Assembly (NCBI GenBank): GCA_947460275.1
Contig: CANHHZ010000017.1
Coordinates: 1-18,132, forward strand
Direction: 5' to 3'
Length of the DNA stretch: 18,132 nt
From: Sphingobacteriaceae bacterium
Lineage (GTDB): Bacteria > Bacteroidota > Bacteroidia > Sphingobacteriales > Sphingobacteriaceae
The position numbers and the translations under genes are program-made. Below the pieces are notes generated by a model. That model made no database searches. It was not told where the DNA came from and saw only the letters and a list, made by a program, of their open reading frames with translations. This document shows, piece after piece, positions 1-9,673 of the stretch (positions within the stretch are counted from its first letter, which is position 1; every line of letters starts with the position of its first letter).

Positions 1-563
1 GAAAAAGTTTGTTTAAGGTTAGGTAAACTCACTTGAACTGTAATTTTATCGGAAGTAAGTGCCGCACCAAAATCAAAATCTACCTCAGCTTTTCTACTGT
101 TAAATTGTGCCGGAAAAGTATCGTCCACATCATTAATAGTCGCATTATTAACATCAAAACGATTTTGTTTAAAATTTGAAGAAAGCCCAAAATTTAAGTT
201 GGTTGTTTGTGATAAATTAAAATGATAAGCATAGCTAAATTTATAATTTTTTTGGCTTAACAAACCTGTTTTATCATTTTGAAACAAAAAACCAAAACCC
301 GATTTATCTAGTTTTACATCCGTAGATAATAACTGAGTAGATGAACCCCCTTGCCTATTTTCTATGTTGAAACGATAAGCAAAATTTAAACCAAGTCCGC
401 TTTCTTTACCAGCAAATGCGGAATTAACAGCATAAGGATTAAAAAAATATTGAGTGATACTAGGTCTTAACTGTGAAAATGCAGCTAACGAAAACAAGCT
501 TAGCATGATCACCAATGCGCTTGTTTTAAACTTTATAGTTGATATATTTTTCCTTGAAATCAT
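1..563 (-). CDS. PorP/SprF-family type IX secretion membrane protein, C-terminus cut by window edge
   Basis: Seen: an open frame from the ATG at 563 to the window edge, about 187 codons. It begins MISRKNIS, then a hydrophobic segment ending SLAAFSQ (signal peptide, cleavage near residue 31). The mature protein opens with QLRPSITQYFFNPYAVNSAF, followed by alternating beta-strand-like stretches (SGLGLNFAYRF, KFSYAYHFNLSQTTNLNFGLSSNF). Family knowledge: the opening Q-Y-x-x-NPY-x-x-N-x-A-x-A-G pattern is the hallmark of PorP/SprF outer-membrane proteins, which are about 300 residues long and are often encoded just after a secreted protein with a type-B T9SS C-terminal domain. Context: it starts 12 bases after the stop of exactly such a protein, so the two are probably co-transcribed and may work as substrate and outer-membrane anchor. 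The remaining third or so of the gene lies outside the window. Confidence 0.88.
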   Translation of the reverse strand, partial: MISRKNISTIKFKTSALVIMLSLFSLAAFSQLRPSITQYFFNPYAVNSAFAGKESGLGLNFAYRFNIENRQGGSSTQLLSTDVKLDKSGFGFLFQNDKTGLLSQKNYKFSYAYHFNLSQTTNLNFGLSSNFKQNRFDVNNATINDVDDTFPAQFNSRKAEVDFDFGAALTSDKITVQVSLPNLKQTF

Positions 564-575
564 GAGTTCTAAAGC

Positions 576-3500
576 TTATTTTAAAATTGTTAAGTAACCT
601 TTTACCAATGCTTTGTCACTGCCAAAGTAAATGATAAATGAATAAGATCCTGTTGGCAATGCTTGTCCGTTGTAGGTGCCATCCCAAGAGTTGTTATAAC
701 GTTGTTTGCGGTACACTTGTCTACCGCTAGCATCAAAAACCTTCACTTCGTTATCAGGATAAGCGTCTATATTTTTAATTATCCAAACATCGTTTTTACC
801 ATCACCATTTGGCGTAATCATGGTTTGAGGGGTTACCTTAAAATCGTTTTCTACCTCGATGGTAATGCTTTCGGTTTTACTACAGCCATTGGCATTGGTT
901 ACTGTTACGGTAAAGGTTGTGGTTACATCTGGTTTTACCGTTGGATTAGGAATGTTTACATTGTCTATCCATTGGTATTTATTTGGGCTCCATAAATAGG
1001 TTACCCCATCACCAGCACTTAACTGCGTTGATGTACCTTTGCTTATTTTAGTGCCATTTGTTGAAGTGATGTTTGGCACAGGTAAAGCAAAAATTGTAAC
1101 ATTAACTGGTACAGAAACAGTGCTTATAGTACCCCAATTTACGCTAACCGTATAACTTCCAGCACTATTAACCACCAATTGTTGTGCATTTGCACCAGAA
1201 ATTGCTACCCCATTTTTTAACCAAGTATTTCCCGTTGTCGAATTAGAAGTTAGGGTAATTTGATTGCCAATACAAAAACTAGTTGCACCAGAAGCTGTAA
1301 CCAAAGGCAATTTAAATGAAGTTGCGGTAGGCGCATTGGTTATTAAATAGTTATAGGTTGATGCATTTGTGCCATCCCAAGTATAAGGAACTAATAAATA
1401 GTTATAGGTTTGGGAATTTGGTAGAGTATTATCTGTATAGCTTGTAGCTGTTGCAACAACATTTGCACTTAAAATACTCGTATTGACACCTGCCGCGGGC
1501 GCCTGACCATTTACAGAAGAAAGACTAGGGACATTTGGTGCTACAGCATACAGCAAAACGTAACCTTTTACGGTTGCACCCGTACCTGGAAAAGTAGCTG
1601 CAGTCCAAGATAAATCTACTCTACTTGTAGAAGTATTGCTGCTTACCGCTGTAAAACCACTTGCCTGAGCATTAGCTGGGCTAGATAAAGTTCTGAAACT
1701 AATATTAGAACCATATTGCGTTCCAGAATTGTTAGTTGCATAAGCCCTAAGGTTATAAAGAGTTTGAGAGGTTAAACCAGTAATTACACTCGTAAAGCTA
1801 GAAGTTACCGTACCTGCATCAAGTTTATTGTCGGCGATGGTAGGATTTAAATTAGTGCTCCATACTACACCTTTACCACTTAAAACACCACCTCCATCAT
1901 TTACAGTGGTGCCACCCGAAGTGGCCGATGTGCTGCTAATTGCAGTTACAGCAACAGTTTGTACAGATGGAGGGCCAGCAAAAGAAGTACCATCAAAAAT
2001 TGGCAAACTAGTGGTATAGTAATTGTAAGTATCGGCGTTGGTGCCATTCCAAGTGAATGGAACAATTACAAAATTATAACGAGAAAATGCATTTAAACCA
2101 GTGGCTTGAAAAGTGGTAGCTGTTGCCGTTAAATTGGCATTTAAAATAGTAGTGTTGGTACCCGCAGTAGGTACAGCGCCATTCGTATTGCCTAAAGTTG
2201 GGGTATTTGGAAATAAAGCAGCTAAAACGACATAACCTTTTGTTGTAGCCCCTGTTGTTGGAAATGTAGCGCCTGTAAATGCTAAATTAATTTGCGATTG
2301 CGATATTGCCGTTGCCGAATTTGCACTTGTAGCAGCTGTAGCTGGTGCTGATAACGTACGGAAGCTACCTTCTGGTGAAAGAAACGTTTGTGTGCCAGTT
2401 TGAGCGTATCCTTTAAAAAAATAAGTAGTTTGTGGGGCTAAGCCGTTACGGTTATGCGTAAATGCACCCAAAGTAGTTGCCCCTTCGGCCAAAGTATTAT
2501 CGGTTGCGGCCACACCCGTAGAAGTAGAATAAACCGTTCCACGTGCAGCAATGGTATTTGCATTGCTAGCCAAAGTTGCGCCTAGAGTAGCCGAATTATG
2601 AGTAATGCTACTTGCCGTTGGCAAGCTAATTACTGAGTTAGTAGAAGTAATTGCAATGTTATCTATAGTAAAAATACAGCTAGTGGCATTGCCATACCAA
2701 GTCGCCCAACGTATTTGAACATATTCTCTATTGTTACAGTCATCAGGCAAGGTAAAAGCTAATTGCGTTGTACCCAAAGCAGTTACAGTATTTAAAGAAC
2801 CCGTAATGGTAGTCCAGGCACCCGTATTGCCCACACGATATTGAGCCACTACTGCACCACTTGCATCGCCCACTTTCTCTACTGCAACATCATAATTTAA
2901 TTTGATGCCGGCCAAACCAACAGTGTTTATGGCTGTAACTAATTGAGGAGAATTGGTGGATTTTAGAAGAAAGCCCAAAGCATTATTAGCCAATAATGTA
3001 GTAGCGTCTGGTACGCCATAAGCGTAAATTAGGCCAGCTGGCGTTAATGTTGTTGCAAGAGCAGTCGTTCTAGAGGAAACGTTTCCTTTGATGTAAGGAA
3101 CAGATGCTTCTGCTAGTGCTTGCGTAGTAAGGTTGGCTGATGTTTGCCAAACCGCTAAACCAGTTGGCAAGGCCGTAAATGCAGCTGTGCCGAAATCTTG
3201 CGTATAAGGTAAAGTTTGTGCTACAGGCTGTTCTGGAGCTGCATAAACAAGAAGGGCTGTAGATGTAGAACCTGTTCCATAAAGACCTCCAGGAGCTTGG
3301 GTAGCTGTAATAGTCGTGGTACCCGGGCCTACTAGTGTAACCGTTTTACCACTAATAGTGGCTACATTTACATCACTACTGGTATAAGAAAAAGTAGCTG
3401 ATGGATTGGTACTATCTGATATTGGATCTGTTAAGGTAAATGGTGCATCGCCAACCACTTTTGGCGATGGGACTGTTAAAGCGCCTAAGGTTGGTTGCGC

Positions 3501-4283
3501 TGGAGTACTCGAAGGAGACGTGGTGCCCGAAACACTTAATGGGCCAACTGTAAATTGTGCACCACTAGAATTACTTGCGTTGTTTCTCCAAATTACAATG
3601 CGTATTTTTAAAGAACTACCGTTGCCAACATTTACCGAACTTGGCAAAGCAAATGTAAATGTATTGATATTTGCAGTACCCGAGCCATTAAAAGTTGAGC
3701 CTAAAGGGCCCTGATTTGCAGTTGCCCCAGTACCAGTGACTGTAGGGGTAAAGCCGGTAAAAGAAATACCACCATCAGTAGAATAACCCGCAGCTAGTGT
3801 TCTAAAAGTGGTTAGAGATGCTAGTGAAGCATTAGAAACTGTGAACGAAATTGTATTTACGGTCATTTGGTTACCCAATACTGGTTTTACCGTAAACTCG
3901 ATGTAAGGAGTTATCGTGGTAGAAATTCCATTGAACAGGGGTAAACAAGATGCAGTTGCCACACCACCAATTAAACCGGTACCTGTATAACCACTTGCGC
4001 CAAAAGTAGTGGTTGACAAAAACAAACCCGTAGGAATCACTGCGTTAGCGGTAACATCGCCAGAGGTTGTAGCTGTCAAATTGGTACTTAATGGAAAATT
4101 TGCAGAAAAATTTGTTTGCGCAAAAGTTATGCGACAGCTTAAAGCCACCACAGAAAACACCAACAATGAAAACCAAAAGCTTGATCTAGCCTTTGATGGT
4201 TTCGATTTTGAGATGAAATGCTTAGCATCTTGAAGTATATATTTCTGCATTTGGATATATTTTAAAAGTGAATTTAAATACAT
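576..4283 (-). CDS. Large secreted multi-domain (FN3/Ig-like) protein with T9SS type-B C-terminal sorting domain
   Basis: A 1235-residue exported protein. Seen: a long basic n-region and hydrophobic core (36-50) ending ITFAQ near residue 56; a beta-rich domain at about 57-255; a Big-like domain at about 262-348 (VATISGKTVTLVGPGTTTITA); a jelly-roll-like module at about 354-547 (LPYTQDFGTAAF; ending CIFTIDNIAITS); two copies of an FN3 pair (552-770 and 773-990); Ig/PKD-like domains at about 994-1147; and a C-terminal domain at 1149-1235 with TPNGDGKND at 1157, KVFDASGRQVY, W-DG-YNG and LPTGSYSF. The C-terminal pattern is that of the gliding-motility-associated type-B T9SS signal. No catalytic motif was found, so an adhesin or surface ligand-binding role is inferred. 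It starts 12 bases after the small lipoprotein gene and is followed by the PorP/SprF gene. Met12 (4250) is an alternative start. Confidence 0.88.
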   Translation of the reverse strand: MYLNSLLKYIQMQKYILQDAKHFISKSKPSKARSSFWFSLLVFSVVALSCRITFAQTNFSANFPLSTNLTATTSGDVTANAVIPTGLFLSTTTFGASGYTGTGLIGGVATASCLPLFNGISTTITPYIEFTVKPVLGNQMTVNTISFTVSNASLASLTTFRTLAAGYSTDGGISFTGFTPTVTGTGATANQGPLGSTFNGSGTANINTFTFALPSSVNVGNGSSLKIRIVIWRNNASNSSGAQFTVGPLSVSGTTSPSSTPAQPTLGALTVPSPKVVGDAPFTLTDPISDSTNPSATFSYTSSDVNVATISGKTVTLVGPGTTTITATQAPGGLYGTGSTSTALLVYAAPEQPVAQTLPYTQDFGTAAFTALPTGLAVWQTSANLTTQALAEASVPYIKGNVSSRTTALATTLTPAGLIYAYGVPDATTLLANNALGFLLKSTNSPQLVTAINTVGLAGIKLNYDVAVEKVGDASGAVVAQYRVGNTGAWTTITGSLNTVTALGTTQLAFTLPDDCNNREYVQIRWATWYGNATSCIFTIDNIAITSTNSVISLPTASSITHNSATLGATLASNANTIAARGTVYSTSTGVAATDNTLAEGATTLGAFTHNRNGLAPQTTYFFKGYAQTGTQTFLSPEGSFRTLSAPATAATSANSATAISQSQINLAFTGATFPTTGATTKGYVVLAALFPNTPTLGNTNGAVPTAGTNTTILNANLTATATTFQATGLNAFSRYNFVIVPFTWNGTNADTYNYYTTSLPIFDGTSFAGPPSVQTVAVTAISSTSATSGGTTVNDGGGVLSGKGVVWSTNLNPTIADNKLDAGTVTSSFTSVITGLTSQTLYNLRAYATNNSGTQYGSNISFRTLSSPANAQASGFTAVSSNTSTSRVDLSWTAATFPGTGATVKGYVLLYAVAPNVPSLSSVNGQAPAAGVNTSILSANVVATATSYTDNTLPNSQTYNYLLVPYTWDGTNASTYNYLITNAPTATSFKLPLVTASGATSFCIGNQITLTSNSTTGNTWLKNGVAISGANAQQLVVNSAGSYTVSVNWGTISTVSVPVNVTIFALPVPNITSTNGTKISKGTSTQLSAGDGVTYLWSPNKYQWIDNVNIPNPTVKPDVTTTFTVTVTNANGCSKTESITIEVENDFKVTPQTMITPNGDGKNDVWIIKNIDAYPDNEVKVFDASGRQVYRKQRYNNSWDGTYNGQALPTGSYSFIIYFGSDKALVKGYLTILK
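1314..1967 (-). repeat. FN3-pair repeat, unit 2 (residues 773-990)
   Basis: The second copy keeps the same landmarks in the same order as unit 1: an FN3 half ending NISFRTLSSPA, then GATVKGYVLLYA, SILSANVVATATSY and VPYTWDGTNASTYNYL. These match unit 1 closely in spacing, supporting duplication of a two-domain block rather than of single FN3 domains. Confidence 0.75.
1974..2630 (-). repeat. FN3-pair repeat, unit 1 (residues 552-770)
   Basis: The first of two adjacent protein-level repeats of about 219 residues. It holds one FN3-like half with SSITHNSATLGAT and SPEGSFRTLSAPA, and a second half with GATTKGYVVLAA, TILNANLTATATTF and VPFTWNGTNADTYNYY. The repeat is diverged at DNA level, so it looks like an old internal duplication. 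Confidence 0.75.
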
Positions 4284-4295
4284 GATGATTTTGGA

Positions 4296-4727
4296 TTAAG
4301 GCGTTATCGTTACTGGAATATTAACTACTACTGTTTTAGTAGTTCCATAAACCGTACGGTTTGTAGCCACAAAGGTGGCCACATAACTGCCAGCTGCTGT
4401 ATATTTATAGCTATATGCATCTATTTTATTATCTGCAAAGCCTTTGATATTGGTTCCTTTGTCTGGGGCAATAGCTGTACCATTTGCCAAGCTTGTTCTG
4501 TCTTTAAATTTATATTCTTTACCTGTTTCGCCAGAGAAAAAAGTAATAAAATCCGCATCCCCATCAAATAGGAATTTCACATCGCTATTTTTTTGCGCAT
4601 AATAATGGCTATCCCAAAAAGGAATTTCAGATCCGGCGTCGAAAGCGGGTTGCACCACTTCATCTTTTTGGCAAGCGGCAAAAAGCACCGATACCATGAT
4701 TAAGATTAAATATTTTGAGTATTTCAT
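4296..4727 (-). CDS. Small DUF5017-like surface lipoprotein, candidate SusE/F-position ligand-binding protein
   Basis: A 143-residue protein. Seen: a lipoprotein signal with lipobox VLFAAC (Cys19), followed by QKDEVVQP, then FLFDGDADFITFFSGETGKE and a C-terminal beta-rich part (YKYTAAGSYVATFVATNRT) typical of a PKD/Ig-like fold. Family knowledge: the F-x-G-x-x-D-x-I-x-F-x-SGE-x-G pattern resembles the N-terminal part of DUF5017 proteins found behind SusD genes in Bacteroidota. It is much shorter than multi-domain SusE/F proteins, roughly one domain. Context: it sits 19 bases after susD and 12 before the T9SS-sorted protein, the place where surface ligand-binding proteins are usually encoded. 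A ligand-binding role is inferred from position; no ligand can be read from the sequence. Confidence 0.72.
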   Translation of the reverse strand: MKYSKYLILIMVSVLFAACQKDEVVQPAFDAGSEIPFWDSHYYAQKNSDVKFLFDGDADFITFFSGETGKEYKFKDRTSLANGTAIAPDKGTNIKGFADNKIDAYSYKYTAAGSYVATFVATNRTVYGTTKTVVVNIPVTITP

Positions 4728-4746
4728 AATTTTTTATTTTCTACAA

Positions 4747-6348
4747 TTACCATTCAGGATTTTGTGTCATACTTTTATTTAGCGAAAGCTCTAAAGTTGG
4801 AATAGGCAAAAGTCTATGTTTGTCTTGCGCATTGTCATATCCAACAGCACTATATTTTAAGCTAGTTGCGGCATTGGCCTTAATATCTGTACCAACGGCT
4901 TTTAAAACAGGCAGTAAAGTATTCCATCTAATTAAATCCATTTTCCTTAAACCTTCAAATGACAATTCACGAGCTCTTTCGCTCATGATTGCTTTTCTAA
5001 AATTATCTTTGGTATCTACCCTTACCTCCGCCAAAGGATTTGTAGCGTCAATAATTGGGTATGTAGTGGATGCAAGCGCTCTAGTTCTTACCTCATTAAA
5101 ATACTGTAAAGCAAGAGTAGTAGGTCCGCTAAGTTCATTTTCGGCTTCAGCAAACATCAGTAAAACATCTGCGTAACGAAGCACAGGAAAATTAGTAGGC
5201 GACCAATCTGCACTTTTAGGGATTACAACCTCAAATTGTCTTCTCCACTTGCCCGAATCACGGTTGTAAAAATCTGTAGCGGGGTGGTTCACAGGAATCG
5301 AATTGGTATTGCTAGTATATTTAAATGGCGCAATGGTCCAATCTCTTCTTACATCGCTAACCGTAGTTGCTGTACCGTACATTTTAAACAAAGTACCTGT
5401 TGGTGCAATACTTGCATATCCGTATCCTGCAGTACCTAAACCGGCATCTGTACCCGTAAATCTGATACCTAACTGATTGGCATGACGACCTCCTTCTTTG
5501 GTAGTCCCTACGTTATTACCGAAAAATTCAATTTCCCAAATGCACTCTTTATTTGTTAGGTCGTACAAATCTGCAGATTGATTGATAAATATTTGCTTGT
5601 AATCTGGGTTTAACTTGTGCGTAGCTGATAAAATTACTTTTTCGGCCCAAGATTTGGCAAGGGCATATTTAGAGACATCATTTAAAGGATAGCCTGCCAT
5701 TTTTAAACAAACACGGGCTAGAATGCCTTGAATTGCTGATTTAGAAACTGTTCCTGGGCTTGCAAAAACATTAACCATAGCTTCGGCAGCGGTCATATCC
5801 TCTAAAATTTTCGCATATACCGTAGCAGATGGAGTCCTTGCTCTATTGACATCAATTGCTGAACTAATTGGAGCTGTAATTAATGGAACGTCGCCCCATA
5901 AACTCACCAATAAAAAATAAGCATGCGCCCTTAAAAACAACGCCTGACCTTTTATATTATTTCTTTTGGCAGCATCCATTGTAGGCTTATCTACATTTGC
6001 CAAAAGTAAATTTGCCCTGTTAATTGCGTCGTAAAGTTGTTTCCAAGTAGCTCCTAACTGGGTTTCACTAGCATCGTGATTGTATTTGTGCACAAAAACG
6101 GTTGCATCGTCACGTTTACGGAAACTTTCATCAGTTCCACTAGTCAATTCGAGCGCCAAATTACGGGCGTAAGTTCCATCTTGAGCAAATGCATCGTAAA
6201 CGCCTGCTAAAGCAGTATTTAAATCTTGCTCTGTACTGTAATAATTTACAGGAGAGATGAAATCTTGGGGAACCGTTTCTAAGAATTTTTTACATGAGGT
6301 AACCCCCATTAGCAATAAACCCAAAAATATATATTTTAATTTTTTCAT
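4747..6348 (-). CDS. SusD/RagB-family outer-membrane nutrient-binding lipoprotein
   Basis: A 533-residue lipoprotein that forms the lid of a SusC channel and binds the imported ligand. Seen: the start at 6348 gives MKKLKYIFLG and lipobox GVTSC (Cys19), which is why it is chosen over an in-frame ATG 30 bases upstream that would overlap susC and bury the signal. Family landmarks in order are FLETVPQDF, STEQDLNTALAGVYDAF, the helical segment around RAHAYFLLVSLWGDVPL, FPVLRYADVLLMFAEAENE, NEVRTRA, ERARELSFEGLRKMDLIRW and a final LPIPTLELSLN near the C-terminus. The length is normal for the family. It lies 16 bases after the susC stop and 19 before the small lipoprotein gene. The substrate cannot be predicted; no carbohydrate-active enzyme accompanies it here. 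Confidence 0.95.
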   Translation of the reverse strand: MKKLKYIFLGLLLMGVTSCKKFLETVPQDFISPVNYYSTEQDLNTALAGVYDAFAQDGTYARNLALELTSGTDESFRKRDDATVFVHKYNHDASETQLGATWKQLYDAINRANLLLANVDKPTMDAAKRNNIKGQALFLRAHAYFLLVSLWGDVPLITAPISSAIDVNRARTPSATVYAKILEDMTAAEAMVNVFASPGTVSKSAIQGILARVCLKMAGYPLNDVSKYALAKSWAEKVILSATHKLNPDYKQIFINQSADLYDLTNKECIWEIEFFGNNVGTTKEGGRHANQLGIRFTGTDAGLGTAGYGYASIAPTGTLFKMYGTATTVSDVRRDWTIAPFKYTSNTNSIPVNHPATDFYNRDSGKWRRQFEVVIPKSADWSPTNFPVLRYADVLLMFAEAENELSGPTTLALQYFNEVRTRALASTTYPIIDATNPLAEVRVDTKDNFRKAIMSERARELSFEGLRKMDLIRWNTLLPVLKAVGTDIKANAATSLKYSAVGYDNAQDKHRLLPIPTLELSLNKSMTQNPEW

Positions 6349-6364
6349 AATTGATACCCTATAA

Positions 6365-9300
6365 TTATAATGAGACATTTAAGCCAAAAGTGATGGTTTT
6401 GGCACGTGGATAAACTGAATAATCGAAGTTAGGTGTAAGCGCCGAACTGAAGGTTGAAACTTCAGGATCTAATCCTGAATACTTGGTCCAAGTATATAAG
6501 TTTTGAGCCGAGGCAAAAATTCTTAAGCTTTTTAACTTGATTTTATCTAAGTATTTACTTGGTAAGTTATAGCCAAATGAAACTGTTTTCAACCTTAAGA
6601 AAGAACCGTCCTCAATTACTCGACTTGAATAAGCTCTTGGTCCTTGGCCTCCAACTTTAAACATGGTATTATTTTGATTATCGAGTGTCCAAGCATTTTT
6701 TACAGTTGCAAATTGATTTTGAGTGGCCGTACCATTACCGCCTTCAAATTGCAAACGGTTGGCATTAAGTACCTCACCACCATAAGAAAACTGAAAGAAT
6801 ACGTTCAAATCAAATCCTTTGTACCTAAAGTTGTTAGAGAAACCACCAATAAAATCAGGGTTAGGATTTCCGATCACTGTAAGATCTTTACTGTCTACTA
6901 CTCCATCGCCATTAATGTCCTCGTATTTAATCCAACCTGGTTTTACGCTTACATCATAAGTTGGCACACCACTTTTAAGTGCATAAACACCAGGGCTAGT
7001 TTCATTAAAGTCGCTCAACTGATAATTTCCATTCCAGATGTAACCATAAAACTGAGAGATTGGCTGGCCAACCTTGGCAATGTAAGCTGGTATGTCTCGC
7101 CATTTAGGATTACTTTGGTTGTCCCAGTTAACCAGGGTTAGTAGCGAACTTTGATTTTCTGTTAATCCTAATATTTCGTTTCTGTTGAATGAAATATTAA
7201 AATTAGAGCTCCAGTTGAAATTTTTAGCATTTACATTTACCGTATTTAAGGTAACTTCTAAACCTTGGTTTCTAACTTTACCAATATTTTTAAAAGCATT
7301 ATTGTATCCCATGCTTGGAGGCAACGAAGCATTCAGCAATAAATCGCGAGTTATTTTGTTGTATACATCTATCTCAACAGAAATACGATTAGCAAATAAA
7401 CCCAAATCTAAGCCAATATTGCTTTGTTCGGTTGTTTCCCATTTCAATAAATTATTACCTAAATCAGATGGCCATGCGCCATTGCTTAATGAATTATTGA
7501 AAGGATAATAAGGGGTAACGTTTGCACTGATAGCTTGAAGGCTTAATTTAGGTAAAGAGGCAAAATCTGAAACCCTATTGTTACCTGTAACACCAAAGCT
7601 TGTGCGTAATTTAGCTTCAGAGATGAATTTTAGATTTTTCATGAATTTCTCGTTGCCAATTTGCCACGCAAAAGACCCCGATGGGAAGTAACTCCATCTG
7701 TTGGTTGGCATAAATTTAGAGGAACCATCAGATCTTATAGAAGCGGTAAATAGATATTTTGATTTTAGGTTGTAATTTATACGCCCTAAAAACGAGGCTA
7801 ATTTATTTTCTGAAAGTGCAGCAGTCATAAAAGAAGGAATTCCCTCATCTATACCGCTTAAGCCTAAGCTTTCGTTTGGAATAAAAGTAGCACTAATACC
7901 AGTTGCATTATATTTGGAAGCTTGAATAGTGAAGCCAGCAACCACATCAAGCTTATGATCTTTATTAAATCTTTTTGAGTAATTAAGCGTATTTTCATTC
8001 AGAAAACTATTGCGCTCAATGATATCAATAGCACCATTTACCCCATTAATTCTTCCCGAAACCGTGTTTGGGCTAGCCGAGCGTGTTTTGGAATTGTTAA
8101 AAGTTTCATTTCTGTTTGTTTGCTGAGTAAAACCTCCTGTAACCCTTAATTTAAAATTTTTCAAGAACTTATACTCTAGATAAGCATTAGAGGTTAAAAC
8201 AGTGCTTTTGCGATTTCTAACTTGGTTTAAAGCTGATGTTACAGGATTAAACAATCCGTTTGCTGCGGTAGGGTCGAACAACTCATCAGTGTCTTCCTCT
8301 TCTAAGTCAGCCAAACTGCCTTGTGTAATAGGGCGATAACCCCACGCGCTGTTGAGCAAACTGGTACGGTTATCAGAACCATTTAATTCTGATGGAATTG
8401 TACCAAAACCTTTAAGCACACTATAATTGGTTGTAATTCCAACTTTTAAATTTTGATTTACATTTTGGTCAAGTGTTAATTTACCTTGTTTACGATCATA
8501 ACCCGAGTTGATAATTACCCCATCTTGACTCAGTGTTGAACCAGAAATTGAATATTTAGTGTCGGCAGTACCCCCACTGATAGAAAGAGAGTGAGTGGCC
8601 ATTGGGCTAATTCTAAAAATTTTGTCTTGCCAATCGATACCTTTAACATCTTTATAAAAATCTAAGGTACGGTCGCTAGCCCATCCATTTTGTGGAGTAG
8701 CTGGACCTATATAAAGGCTAGATGCTGCCGTACCATTTCTGGCAATTTGGTAATTGATGTAGTCATAAGCACCCAAAACTTCCATACGCTGCAATATTTC
8801 TTGAGTACCGTATGATCCTTTATAAGTGATTGCCGTTTTACCTTCTTTACCTCTTTTTGTGGTAATTAAAATCACACCGTTTGCACCTCTTGCTCCGTAA
8901 ATTGCGGTTGCAGAAGCATCTTTAAGTACTTCTATTGATTCGATGTCGTTAGGGTCTAAACTATTGTTTTCAGGATTTTCAATCGGAAAACCATCAATTA
9001 CATACAATGGCGAATTGTCTTGGGTGACCGAGTTATTTCCTCTGATTACAATATTGATAGCTGAACCGGGTTGGCCATCTGATGAAGTTACGTTTACACC
9101 AGCTACACGCCCAGCCAATGCTTCTTCGAAGGAGCGAACAGGTGCTTTTTGTAAATCGTTCATTTTAACAGAAGCAACTGATCCTGTTAAATCCTTTCGT
9201 GCTACTTCGCCGTATCCAACAATGACCACCTCATTAAGGTTTTTAGAGTCATCGGCCAATACAACTGATAACATAGTTTTTTTGCCTACGGTTACTTCTT

Positions 9301-9559
9301 GAGACAAATAACCAATGTAACTAAATACCAGTACCGATTTTTCGCCAGGCACCTCAATTTGATATTTACCATTGCCATCGGTGACTACCACTTTTTTAGT
9401 GTCTTTTAACCTAATGCTTACACCAGGTAAAACTTGTCCGGTTTGGTCTTTAACAATTCCGCTTATTTTACTATTTGTTTGTGCATAAAGCGAATTAACA
9501 ACTCCAATTAGCAACACAACAAATAAGCTCAGAAGCCATTTTTTGTAAATTTGTTTCAT
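6365..9559 (-). CDS. SusC/RagA-family TonB-linked outer-membrane transporter
   Basis: A 1064-residue TonB-dependent channel that pairs with SusD. Seen: signal peptide 1-26 (ending LYAQ), a carboxypeptidase-regulatory-like domain at about 30-101 (SGIVKDQTGQVLPGVSIRLK, SYIGYLSQEV), the family signature NEVVIVGYG at about 109-117, a plug domain at about 122-237 with LYVIDGFP and IYGARGANGVILITTK, then a barrel to the end (RTKTITFGLNVSL-like last strand). There is no STN domain before the regulatory-like domain, so signalling to an anti-sigma factor is not expected, and no FecR/ECF gene is nearby. First gene of a five-gene operon, preceded by a 405-base gap that contains a LacI-type palindrome. 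Length is typical. Transcriptional control by the nearby LacI protein is inferred. Confidence 0.96.
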   Translation of the reverse strand: MKQIYKKWLLSLFVVLLIGVVNSLYAQTNSKISGIVKDQTGQVLPGVSIRLKDTKKVVVTDGNGKYQIEVPGEKSVLVFSYIGYLSQEVTVGKKTMLSVVLADDSKNLNEVVIVGYGEVARKDLTGSVASVKMNDLQKAPVRSFEEALAGRVAGVNVTSSDGQPGSAINIVIRGNNSVTQDNSPLYVIDGFPIENPENNSLDPNDIESIEVLKDASATAIYGARGANGVILITTKRGKEGKTAITYKGSYGTQEILQRMEVLGAYDYINYQIARNGTAASSLYIGPATPQNGWASDRTLDFYKDVKGIDWQDKIFRISPMATHSLSISGGTADTKYSISGSTLSQDGVIINSGYDRKQGKLTLDQNVNQNLKVGITTNYSVLKGFGTIPSELNGSDNRTSLLNSAWGYRPITQGSLADLEEEDTDELFDPTAANGLFNPVTSALNQVRNRKSTVLTSNAYLEYKFLKNFKLRVTGGFTQQTNRNETFNNSKTRSASPNTVSGRINGVNGAIDIIERNSFLNENTLNYSKRFNKDHKLDVVAGFTIQASKYNATGISATFIPNESLGLSGIDEGIPSFMTAALSENKLASFLGRINYNLKSKYLFTASIRSDGSSKFMPTNRWSYFPSGSFAWQIGNEKFMKNLKFISEAKLRTSFGVTGNNRVSDFASLPKLSLQAISANVTPYYPFNNSLSNGAWPSDLGNNLLKWETTEQSNIGLDLGLFANRISVEIDVYNKITRDLLLNASLPPSMGYNNAFKNIGKVRNQGLEVTLNTVNVNAKNFNWSSNFNISFNRNEILGLTENQSSLLTLVNWDNQSNPKWRDIPAYIAKVGQPISQFYGYIWNGNYQLSDFNETSPGVYALKSGVPTYDVSVKPGWIKYEDINGDGVVDSKDLTVIGNPNPDFIGGFSNNFRYKGFDLNVFFQFSYGGEVLNANRLQFEGGNGTATQNQFATVKNAWTLDNQNNTMFKVGGQGPRAYSSRVIEDGSFLRLKTVSFGYNLPSKYLDKIKLKSLRIFASAQNLYTWTKYSGLDPEVSTFSSALTPNFDYSVYPRAKTITFGLNVSL

Positions 9560-9673
9560 ATTTTATGATTACTCGGTTAATTTAAAGATGAAAATAAAAA
9601 GACTTGAAATATAAGTTTACACGACAGTCTATTTTTAAATACCATAGCTTGAAGTACTCAAAAACCCATTTTT

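Noticed and set aside
481..510. ACGAAAAC-like sequence in the PorP/SprF signal-peptide region, similar to the operator half-site
   Set aside because: It lacks the palindromic other half and lies inside a coding region; a single half-site is expected by chance in this base composition.
6349..6378. Upstream ATG that would extend SusD by ten residues
   Set aside because: It overlaps the end of susC and puts polar residues before an otherwise normal lipoprotein signal; the ATG at 6348 is the better start.
6644..7141. A 165-codon plus-strand open frame inside susC
   Set aside because: It lies fully antisense to a well-supported gene, and the translation shows no domain. The same applies to other plus-strand frames inside susC, susD, madL, the ligase and the large T9SS gene.
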